Assembly: GCA_913052345.1 (NCBI GenBank)
Contig: CAJXDR010000032.1
Coordinates: 1-31,272 of the forward strand
Length of the DNA: 31,272 nucleotides
Source of the DNA: UBA4421 sp002470275
Lineage (GTDB): Bacteria; Pseudomonadota; Gammaproteobacteria; Pseudomonadales; Azotimanducaceae
Direction: 5' to 3'
The notes below the pieces were generated by a model, which saw only the letters and a program-made list of their open reading frames with translations, had not been told where the DNA came from and searched no databases. Both the position numbers and the translations under genes were made by a program. This document shows, piece after piece, positions 16,094-22,558 of this stretch (within the stretch, counting starts at the first letter, position 1; each line of letters begins with the position of its first letter).

Positions 16094-17473
16094 CTAAGTC
16101 CCTACTTGGCGGAAGGCATCCCGCGTGAGGTTCTCCACGCCATCATTCAGCACTCTTACATTATCTTCGATTCGGATGCCGCCGAAGGGCAGCAGTTGTT
16201 CAATAGTTTGCCAATTAACGGGATTGGATCTGACTTTTTCCGACTCCAAAAGCATGGGGATAAGGTACAGGCCTGGCTCAACGGTTAGGGTCATATTTTC
16301 GCTCAGTGGTCGAGTGAGACGTAAGGTTGCGTAGTTCTCAGGGGGGGGCTGCATCTGACCCTGCATATCAATTTGTTGGCCGCCGACATCGTGCACCTGA
16401 ATGCCGAGGAGGTGCCCCAGGCCATGGGGACAAAAACACTCGGTAACGCCGCTGTCAAAAATTGCTTCTGGAGTCGTCAGGATCAGCTCTCGCTCAGATA
16501 AAATCCCAGCCAGCAGTTGATGCATGGTGACCTGGAGGTCGATATAGGTGATGCCTGGAGCGATCTGGTCGATGATGCGTTGCTGCAGGCTTTGCATGTC
16601 CTCCACCAGCGTTTGAAATAACGCGCCCGCTTCGTCGGAATAGCAACCCCCGCCAAGGTACGTGCGCGTGATATCGCTGGCATAGCCCTGATAGTCGGCG
16701 CCCGCATCGATGAGCAGACTATTCTGGTGTTTGGGGCGTGAGCGCTCCTGATGCTGGTAGTGAAGCAGACCCGCATGTTCATTTTGAGCAATAATGTTGC
16801 CATAGGGCAGATCATGTTCGTTCATGCCCGTCGCGGCGAGAAACGCAAGGTGGATATCAAACTCGCTGCCCCCGTGGGCGAAGGCTTCGGCAGCGGCCAG
16901 GTGGCCTCTGGCGCCCAGGCGACTGGCCTCTCGCATACGCTCGATTTCATAATCGGTTTTGATCGCCCGATAAAAATCCAGGGTGTGGATCAAGGCTGGA
17001 GGGTTGAGCTGATAACCTGACCAACGAGACGCCACATTGTCCGTATCAGGTCCCAATAGGGCGTGGCAGGGCTTTGGGGGCAGCAGCTCGCAGCAGCGAT
17101 CTGTCAGGTCCGACAGCCGGGCAAAGACCTCCAGCTCTAGGTCTTCGGTTAGCCCCTCAGGGGGGTTGAGGGTCGCGTGCCAATAATCTGCTTCCTGCAG
17201 AAACAGCAGGGTAGGGCGATGTCCTGGCCGTACAACGAGGCAGCAGGATTCCGCGATGCTGCCTTTGTCCAGCCAACGTACAAGAATAGGGTTTGGCTTA
17301 AATCGTGGGCCCTGGTCATCCTGGAAAAAAGGGGTGGCGTGCCCGGCGTAGATCACCGCACCCTGCAAATCGCATCGGGTCAGGGCATCCTCCCATTGGC
17401 TGCACAGCGCGGCGAAGTGGGCCCTCTGATGTTGGGCTGAGCCGGGGCGTGTTTCTGGGCTATTTGCAGACAT
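16094..17473 (-). CDS. pepQ: Xaa-Pro dipeptidase (prolidase) PepQ
   Basis: Metallopeptidase of family M24 that splits Xaa-Pro dipeptides. It aligns along its length with E. coli PepQ (443 residues); here 459. Metal ligands are visible in LLIDAGADYQGYASDITRTY (two Asp), HGLGHLLGIQVHD (His), TVEPGLYLI (Glu) and GGIRIEDNV (Glu). The ATG at 17473 is preceded by GGA at 9 bases; a second ATG at 17497 adds eight residues and has no Shine-Dalgarno sequence, so I prefer 17473. Followed by the S9 peptidase, suggesting sequential degradation of proline-containing peptides. Confidence 0.92.
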   Translation of the reverse strand: MSANSPETRPGSAQHQRAHFAALCSQWEDALTRCDLQGAVIYAGHATPFFQDDQGPRFKPNPILVRWLDKGSIAESCCLVVRPGHRPTLLFLQEADYWHATLNPPEGLTEDLELEVFARLSDLTDRCCELLPPKPCHALLGPDTDNVASRWSGYQLNPPALIHTLDFYRAIKTDYEIERMREASRLGARGHLAAAEAFAHGGSEFDIHLAFLAATGMNEHDLPYGNIIAQNEHAGLLHYQHQERSRPKHQNSLLIDAGADYQGYASDITRTYLGGGCYSDEAGALFQTLVEDMQSLQQRIIDQIAPGITYIDLQVTMHQLLAGILSERELILTTPEAIFDSGVTECFCPHGLGHLLGIQVHDVGGQQIDMQGQMQPPPENYATLRLTRPLSENMTLTVEPGLYLIPMLLESEKVRSNPVNWQTIEQLLPFGGIRIEDNVRVLNDGVENLTRDAFRQVGT

Positions 17474-17500
17474 GGTTCTGTTTCCGTAAGCGCGCATGGT

Positions 17501-17515
17501 AAGGGTGGGACCCTT
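17501..17515. repeat. Short inverted repeat upstream of pepQ
   Basis: AAGGGT, three bases, ACCCTT: a perfect 6-bp inverted repeat 28 bases before the chosen pepQ start. It could be an operator or a small leader hairpin; there is no independent support. A second perfect repeat (GGGATG, six bases, CATCCC) lies at 17638-17655, closer to the divergent hydroxylase genes. Confidence 0.3.
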
Positions 17516-17743
17516 TCTGAGCGCGAGGCCCCTATCTTAAAACCGACAGGGAGAGAGTGCTATCCCAACGGTGGGTACAGTGGGCATGCCGCGTCGATGA
17601 AGTGGTCCGAAGCCATCGAGCCGTGGTTGAAGGCGTTGGGATGTCCGTTCATCCCGGGATGATTCAATGCCGTGGCTCGTCATGTTAGATTCAGAGCGAA
17701 TGAGGTTTTGGTGGGTAAGTCAGATAAATAAGGGAAGTCGTTG

Positions 17744-18619
17744 ATGGAAAGTTATGCCTACTCCGCACCGGCATCGGTGGCGGAAACAGTCGCGCTTTTA
17801 GCAGGCCATGCCGACGCGGGTCGAGCGGTTCAAATTTTGGCTGGCGGCACCGATGTCTTGGTGCAAATGAAGGGGCCGGCCCATACGCCGAGAACCTTGC
17901 TGGACATTAAGAAACTCGATGAAGCAAACCGTCTAGAGGTGACCCCCGAGGACATCTATATCGGTGCCGCCGTATCCAGTGCGCGGATGAATGAAAATGC
18001 CGAATTGAAGTCTGCCCTGCCCGGGTTGATGGAGGCCTCGGATCTGATCGGCTCGACGCAGATACAGGGTCGAGCGACCATCTGTGGCAACTTATGCAAT
18101 GCCTCGCCGGCGGGTGACAGCATTCCGGCGATGATTGCAGCGGGCGCGGTATGTGACCTTGCTTCCGCCACCGGACGTCGTGAGTTGGCGGTTGAGGACT
18201 TTGTGGTAGGGGTGGGCAAAAATGCCCTAGAGTCGGGAGAATTTCTGCTCGGTCTGAGGCTGCCGATGCCCTCCACTCAGACCAAGGACGCCTATCTTCG
18301 CTTCACGCCAAGAACCGAAATGGACATTGCCGTGGCGGGCGTGGGTATCAGCCTGACGCTCCAGGACCTCGTTTGCACCCATGCCCGGGTTGCTATTGGA
18401 GCCGTCGCCCCAACCGCGCGCTTGGTCCCGGAGGCAGCTGCCGCCCTGGTGGGTAGTACCCTTGATGATGACGCGCTAGAAGCTGCGGCTCAGGCCTGCA
18501 GGGATGCTGCTTCGCCGATAAGCGATAAGCGAGGGACCGTTGAGTTTCGACGTAAGATCGTTGGCGTTTTATGCAAACGTGCTGCCGCTCAAGCGGCGGC
18601 TAGAGTACAGGGGAATTAA
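17744..18619 (+). CDS. Molybdenum hydroxylase FAD-binding subunit (CoxM/XdhB-like)
   Basis: FAD-carrying electron-transfer subunit of the xanthine dehydrogenase/CO dehydrogenase family. It is 291 residues. FAD pyrophosphate-binding motifs are AGGTDVLVQMKG (33-44) and QGRATICGNLCNASPAGDS (108-126), followed by a CO_deh_flav_C-type C-terminal domain with MDIAVAGVGISL. The ATG at 17744 has GGGAAG upstream; a TTG directly before it is in frame. It is followed one base later by the 2Fe-2S subunit. No molybdopterin-binding large subunit lies on either side, which is unusual, and the substrate cannot be inferred. Confidence 0.88.
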   Translation: MESYAYSAPASVAETVALLAGHADAGRAVQILAGGTDVLVQMKGPAHTPRTLLDIKKLDEANRLEVTPEDIYIGAAVSSARMNENAELKSALPGLMEASDLIGSTQIQGRATICGNLCNASPAGDSIPAMIAAGAVCDLASATGRRELAVEDFVVGVGKNALESGEFLLGLRLPMPSTQTKDAYLRFTPRTEMDIAVAGVGISLTLQDLVCTHARVAIGAVAPTARLVPEAAAALVGSTLDDDALEAAAQACRDAASPISDKRGTVEFRRKIVGVLCKRAAAQAAARVQGN

Positions 18620-18620
18620 G

Positions 18621-19100
18621 ATGGCGAGAATGCATATCGAATCAACGATAAACGGAGAGGCTCGCGAGTTTCTCTGCGATGCGGACCAGTCCATGCTGGA
18701 TGTGCTGCGTGATGAGCTCGGCCTGACCGGTACCAAGGAGGGTTGCGGAACGGGAGATTGCGGTGCCTGTTCGGTGTTGGTGGATGGACGGCTTGTTTGT
18801 TCTTGCCTCATGCTGGGCGCTGAGGCTCAGGGTGCTGAAATAGAAACGATAGAAGGGATCGCTGAAAACGAGAAGCTGCATCCTCTGCAGACGAAGTTTT
18901 TAGAGAACGCGGCGCTTCAGTGCGGTATCTGCACACCCGGCATCATCGTCGCGGCAAAGGCGCTGCTCGAGAAAGACCCTAACCCTGATGAAAGCAAGAT
19001 TCGCTATTGGCTAGCGGGAAACCTCTGCCGCTGCACGGGGTACGATAAAATTATTCGTGCGGTCCAGGACGCAGCGGCAGAAATGTCCCACCCAGCATAG
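18621..19100 (+). CDS. Molybdenum hydroxylase 2Fe-2S subunit (CoxS/XdhA-like)
   Basis: Small iron-sulfur subunit of the same family, 159 residues. The plant-type ferredoxin cluster ligands are C42, C47 and C50 in GCGTGDCGAC with C60/C62. The second, alpha-helical cluster uses C101 and C104 (CGICTPG) and C136 and C138 (NLCRCTGY). All eight positions are intact, so the protein should be functional. The ATG at 18621 has AGGGG 7 bases upstream. The stop lies immediately before the 19101 hairpin and the convergent HAD gene; no large-subunit gene follows. Confidence 0.92.
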   Translation: MARMHIESTINGEAREFLCDADQSMLDVLRDELGLTGTKEGCGTGDCGACSVLVDGRLVCSCLMLGAEAQGAEIETIEGIAENEKLHPLQTKFLENAALQCGICTPGIIVAAKALLEKDPNPDESKIRYWLAGNLCRCTGYDKIIRAVQDAAAEMSHPA

Positions 19101-19128
19101 CGCCTGGGTCTCAGTCAAAGACCAGGCG
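19101..19128. other. Hairpin at the convergent gene ends (2Fe-2S subunit and HAD)
   Basis: CGCCTGG(G)TCT pairs with AGACCAGGCG, one bulged G, 7-base loop. It begins at the base after the hydroxylase stop and covers the last codons of the convergent HAD gene. It would form in both transcripts. No T-run follows on either strand (GGTTACC; GCTATGC on the other), so termination by the classic mechanism is not supported, but it is the only candidate stop signal between the two operons. Confidence 0.5.
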
Positions 19129-19773
19129 GGTTACCGCAGCCAGGTCTTGAAGTGCCTGGTCTTGATTGAGGACCTTGATAGTGTGCATGCCTAGGGCGCG
19201 CGCAGGTTTGAGGTTGATGCCCAGGTCATCCAGGAATACAGCTTTCTCACAAGCTATCCCAAGCCTTTCACAAGTGCGTTGATAGATCATCGGATTCGGT
19301 TTCCGAATGCCCTCCTTGCTGGATTCGACCACAAGATCAAAGCGGGCCATTACGTCGGCAACCGCAGCGGCCTTATCCGCTCTCTCCGCCATGCCGGGGC
19401 CCGTTCCCGCTTTAACGTTGTTCGTGATACAGGCCACTTTGAAGTGCTCCTTACATCGGTCTAAGGCCGCGACCATCCGTGGTCTCAGCGAGCCGGACAG
19501 CACGGCAACGACCGCCTTTCCGGAAATGCGAAAGCCGGCGGCCTGGCTCTCTCGGGCGAACAGCGTATCAAAGTCGTCTAGGCTGACGCTGTTGGATTCG
19601 AATTTAGCCCAGGCGTTATTGTCCGGATTCCGGGCATTGACCTGACGAATGAAATCTTGGGGTGCGCCCAAACTGGCCTCAAGGGTGTTGAAGGCTTCGA
19701 AGGGGCTGCTGGTAAAGACGCCACCGAAGTCCCAGATAATGGCTTCGATGTCGGGATTGGGCTCTTGCGCCAC
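19111..19773 (-). CDS. HAD-IA phosphatase-like protein (epoxide-hydrolase N-domain type)
   Basis: Haloacid dehalogenase superfamily hydrolase, subfamily IA, resembling the N-terminal phosphatase domain of soluble epoxide hydrolase and ACAD10. It is 220 residues. The nucleophile is D15 in IIWDFGGVFTSSPFEAF; the residue two positions later, Asp in most HAD phosphatases, is Gly here, as is common in this subgroup. Further motifs are CITNN, the lysine in GIRKPNP and VFLDDLGINLKPARALGM. I chose GTG at 19773 because AAGGAG lies 6 bases before it; the longer ORF to 19845 adds an unconserved segment. It sits where phoR usually follows phoB. Substrate unknown. Confidence 0.85.
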   Translation of the reverse strand: MAQEPNPDIEAIIWDFGGVFTSSPFEAFNTLEASLGAPQDFIRQVNARNPDNNAWAKFESNSVSLDDFDTLFARESQAAGFRISGKAVVAVLSGSLRPRMVAALDRCKEHFKVACITNNVKAGTGPGMAERADKAAAVADVMARFDLVVESSKEGIRKPNPMIYQRTCERLGIACEKAVFLDDLGINLKPARALGMHTIKVLNQDQALQDLAAVTRLVFD

Positions 19774-19854
19774 GCCGGGCTCCTTATGGAAAAAAATGCG
19801 GGCGCAGTGTGCCGTCAGACAGGCCTGATACGCAATAGAGCCCATTGGGACTGG

Positions 19855-20535
19855 CTAGGGCGTGAATCGATAACCGACGCTGCGTACGGTCTGGATGGCG
19901 GTATCTAGGCCATAGGGTTTAAGGATTTTTCTCAGGCGCAGGACATGAACATCCACTGTACGCTCCTCAATGTAGGTGCTGCGACCCCAAACGCGATCTA
20001 ACAGTTGATTGCGCTCGAAGACACGATCCGGATGGCGCATTAATAATTCCAGTAAACGATACTCGGTGGGCCCGACGCGGATGGTTTCGCCATTGATCGT
20101 GATGCGGTGACTGGTTTGATCTAATCGAATGCCGCCGATCTCTAGGACGTTGTCTTCGGGTGCGCCGGTACGGCGAAGCAATGCCTTCAGACGAGCAATC
20201 AATTCTCGCGGAGAAAAGGGCTTGGTGATGTAGTCGTCGATTCCTGATTCGAAGCTTCGCAGCTTGTCTGCTTCCTCTCCACGAGCGGTAAGCATGATCA
20301 AAGGTAGTCCGCTGGTCAGGTCGTCTCGGCGGAGTCTTTTTGCCAGCTCAACGCCACTCATGCCGGGAAGCATCCAGTCAATAATCATAATATCCGGTAG
20401 GCGTTCGTTCAGCAGCTGGAGAGCGACCTCCGCAGTCTCCGCCTCGATGATATCGTAGCCCGCTCTGCCCAGGGAGAAGCCCAAGAGCTCTCGGATTTCC
20501 GGTTCATCCTCTACGACCAAAACGTTGGTTGCCAT
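19855..20535 (-). CDS. phoB: Phosphate regulon response regulator PhoB
   Basis: OmpR-family response regulator controlling phosphate-starvation genes. It is 226 residues (E. coli 229). The receiver domain has the acidic pair near E9-D10, phospho-acceptor D53 in IIDWMLPGMSG, T83 and K105 (TKPFSP). The winged-helix domain has GPTEYRLLELLMRHPDRVF and YIEERTVDVHVLRLRKIL, which closely match PhoB. No sensor kinase (phoR) follows; a HAD phosphatase does, with its start 82 bases downstream. A candidate Pho box lies upstream. Confidence 0.92.
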   Translation of the reverse strand: MATNVLVVEDEPEIRELLGFSLGRAGYDIIEAETAEVALQLLNERLPDIMIIDWMLPGMSGVELAKRLRRDDLTSGLPLIMLTARGEEADKLRSFESGIDDYITKPFSPRELIARLKALLRRTGAPEDNVLEIGGIRLDQTSHRITINGETIRVGPTEYRLLELLMRHPDRVFERNQLLDRVWGRSTYIEERTVDVHVLRLRKILKPYGLDTAIQTVRSVGYRFTP

Positions 20536-20617
20536 GCAAAAACATCCCGATAATGTTAGGTGGATTGGGCCTCAGCCTCAGGACCACAAGACGAGCCGGC
20601 ACAGTACAATATAAAAA

Positions 20618-20636
20618 TATGACACATCGGTGACCT
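20618..20636 (-). promoter_or_regulatory. Candidate Pho box upstream of phoB
   Basis: On the minus strand the sequence AGGTCACCGATGTGTCATA carries GTCAC and GTCAT exactly 11 bases apart, the spacing of the PhoB direct repeat. It agrees with the consensus CTGTCATAWAWCTGTCAYA at 13 of 19 positions, the second half almost perfectly. A TATATT -10-like element follows 4 bases after. It lies 83 bases before the phoB ATG, fitting autoregulation. Confidence 0.5.
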
Positions 20637-20721
20637 ACTGGCGAGGGATGCCTGGTGGCCTGCTGAGTTTGCGCTCAGGAGAAAGGAAGCTATTCTTACG
20701 GCCCTTTTACTCTTGAGAGAT

Positions 20722-21411
20722 ATGATGGACATTGCTCGTAAAGATATTGTCTTTGAGTCCTTTGATAACTTCGAACTTGGGGCCTACACCGCGGAACCAA
20801 CGAAGGGGTGCCAAGGGGCAGTCGTGGTTATCCAGGAAATTTTTGGGGTGAATGCCCACATCCGGGAAGTTGCGGATGGCTATGCGGAGGCAGGCTATTT
20901 CGTTGTGGCACCCAAAATATTTGATCGTATCTCGCCAAACATTGAGCTGGGCTACGAAGAGGCCGATATGGGGCGGGGCATAGAGCTCGCGTTCCAGCAG
21001 CTCGACCTCCAAACGACGCTCAAGGATATTCAGGCGGCGATAAACCTAGCGTCAGAGCGGGGCAAGGTCGGCGTGGTTGGATACTGTTTTGGCGGCCTGC
21101 TGACCTGGCTGAGCGCCTGTAACCTGCAGGGCGTGAATGCGGCGTCGAGTTATTACGGTGGCGGTATTGTCGACCATCTCAATGGCGCTCCCAAATGTCC
21201 GCTGATGATGCATTTCGGCGAGCTGGACGGCCATATCCCAATGGCGGACGTTGACCAAATCAAGGCATTCGTGACTGACGTCCGGGTGCACGTCTATCCC
21301 GCAGATCATGGATTTAACTGCGATCATCGCGGCTCCTACAACGCAGAGTCTGCGGCCCTCGCTCGATCACGCACGCTGGCGCTTTTCGAGGAATGCCTAG
21401 CCGCGCGTTGA
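20722..21411 (+). CDS. Dienelactone-hydrolase-family protein
   Basis: Alpha/beta hydrolase of the dienelactone hydrolase family, about 229 residues, no signal peptide. The Cys-Asp-His triad is C122 in GYCFGG, D169 in GELDGHIP and H196 in DHGFNC; E39 in IQEIFGVN matches the glutamate that tunes the nucleophile. The start is ATG 20722 (or ATG 20725); a TTG at 20713 is also in frame, with GAGA just before the ATG pair. It stands alone, divergent from phoB, with no catechol-pathway neighbours, so a role in chloroaromatic degradation is not implied. Confidence 0.88.
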   Translation: MMDIARKDIVFESFDNFELGAYTAEPTKGCQGAVVVIQEIFGVNAHIREVADGYAEAGYFVVAPKIFDRISPNIELGYEEADMGRGIELAFQQLDLQTTLKDIQAAINLASERGKVGVVGYCFGGLLTWLSACNLQGVNAASSYYGGGIVDHLNGAPKCPLMMHFGELDGHIPMADVDQIKAFVTDVRVHVYPADHGFNCDHRGSYNAESAALARSRTLALFEECLAAR

Positions 21412-21781
21412 ACGACGTGAATGGCCCTGAATTGGGCGGAAAGTCCCGACGGGGTGGGCTAAGGAGACGACTTGAGGTAAATGCAAGTGTTGACATCGCA
21501 TGATCCTTTGTTAATGCTTCGCCCACAGTTCTGGCGGGGAGGCCGCTAGCTGCTAACCTTTGCAAAGCACTAATCAATGGGTCTGATCCGCCATCGGTCT
21601 AGAGTGGTGGGGCAGATGTGAACAGCTCTTTGGAAATTGGGTCGATAGCTGCAGCTGATGGGGTAGACGGCGCTTTTGCCGGGCTAGCCATGTGGTCGTG
21701 GTTTTTGGCTCGCACTCTAAAATAGAAAAACTATTTTGGTGCGAAGAGGTCCACTAGGAATAAGTCCAGTAGGAAGTAGGA
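21412..21781 (+). other. 370-base gene-free leader of the TonB operon
   Basis: No ORF is supported. It holds a perfect TTGACA at 21490-21495 followed 16 bases later by a weak TAATGC, an AT-rich inverted repeat at 21717-21739, and three TAGGAA copies (21755, 21770, 21777) running into the first start codon. If the TTGACA is a true -35, the leader would be about 260 bases long. No Fur box of the 7-1-7 or GATAAT-hexamer type is visible. Confidence 0.6.
21717..21739. promoter_or_regulatory. AT-rich inverted repeat before the TonB operon
   Basis: CTAAAATAG, AAAAA, CTATTTTGG: nine positions pair (one T-G wobble as RNA; seven contiguous perfect pairs as DNA), 42 bases before the first ATG. It may be an operator for a dimeric regulator or a leader hairpin. 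It stands out from the GC-rich surroundings. Confidence 0.4.
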
Positions 21782-22558
21782 ATGATTAACAACATAAATA
21801 AAGTGTCTTCGACCTTTTTGTCAGTAGCGTGTCTGACGTTCAGTGCCTCGGCATTCGGTGCCACGTTGAGCGATATCTTTCAAGTTGCAGAACAGATGAA
21901 CGTTTCTGCGAAGCGCTCTCAGGCTAGGATCGATGACCTGACGGATGAAACCCGGAAGCTGTTTAACGAATATAAGACCGTCCTGAAAGAGATTGAAGGA
22001 TTGAGGGTTTATAACCGACAGCTCGAAAAGCAGATTGCGAATCAAGAGCGAGAGATGACCCTGCTGTCACAGTCAATAGACGAAGTGACCGTGATCGAAC
22101 GCCAAATTACACCGCTCATGCTCCGGATGATTGACGGCCTGGAGCAGTTTGTAGAGCTGGACGCACCCTTCTTACTGGAGGAACGCCGTGAGCGGGTTGA
22201 ACGGCTCCGAGAAACGATGGATCGGGCTGATGTCGCGGTATCCGAGAAATTCTCTCAAGTATTTCGTGCGTTCCAGATCGAGAACGAGTACGGCCGCACC
22301 ATGGAAACCTACAACGCCACCATCGACATCGCGGGAATAGAACGGCAGGTGGACATACTGAAGGTTGGCCGCATTGCCCTGGTTTACCAGACGCCCGATG
22401 GCGCAGAAACTGGCATGTTTAACCCGACGACGCGCCAATACGAGCCTGTGGATGACTCCTATCAGGCCTCGGTTCGACAGGGCATTAGGATGGCGCGTCA
22501 GCAAGCCTCCATCGAAATGCTTAGCCTACCCATCGTCGGCGCAGGAGTAGCGAAATGA
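21782..22558 (+). CDS. DUF3450 periplasmic coiled-coil protein of TonB operon
   Basis: Periplasmic protein of the DUF3450 family, always seen with TtpC-type TonB systems. It is 258 residues: signal peptide about 1-27 (FLSVACLTFSASAFGA), a long coiled coil about 35-165, then a small beta-rich region with KVGRIALV (194-201) and FNPTTRQYEPV (213-223). The C-terminal half resembles the periplasmic part of the next gene's product. The ATG is preceded by GGAAG at 5 bases. First gene of a six-gene operon, overlapping the next by four bases (ATGA). Likely a structural partner of the TtpC-like protein; biochemical role unknown. Confidence 0.85.
   Translation: MINNINKVSSTFLSVACLTFSASAFGATLSDIFQVAEQMNVSAKRSQARIDDLTDETRKLFNEYKTVLKEIEGLRVYNRQLEKQIANQEREMTLLSQSIDEVTVIERQITPLMLRMIDGLEQFVELDAPFLLEERRERVERLRETMDRADVAVSEKFSQVFRAFQIENEYGRTMETYNATIDIAGIERQVDILKVGRIALVYQTPDGAETGMFNPTTRQYEPVDDSYQASVRQGIRMARQQASIEMLSLPIVGAGVAK

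Noticed and set aside
21480..21781. Fur box upstream of the TonB operon
   Set aside because: The AT-rich repeat has a 5-base centre and does not fit the GATAAT hexamer or 7-1-7 pattern.
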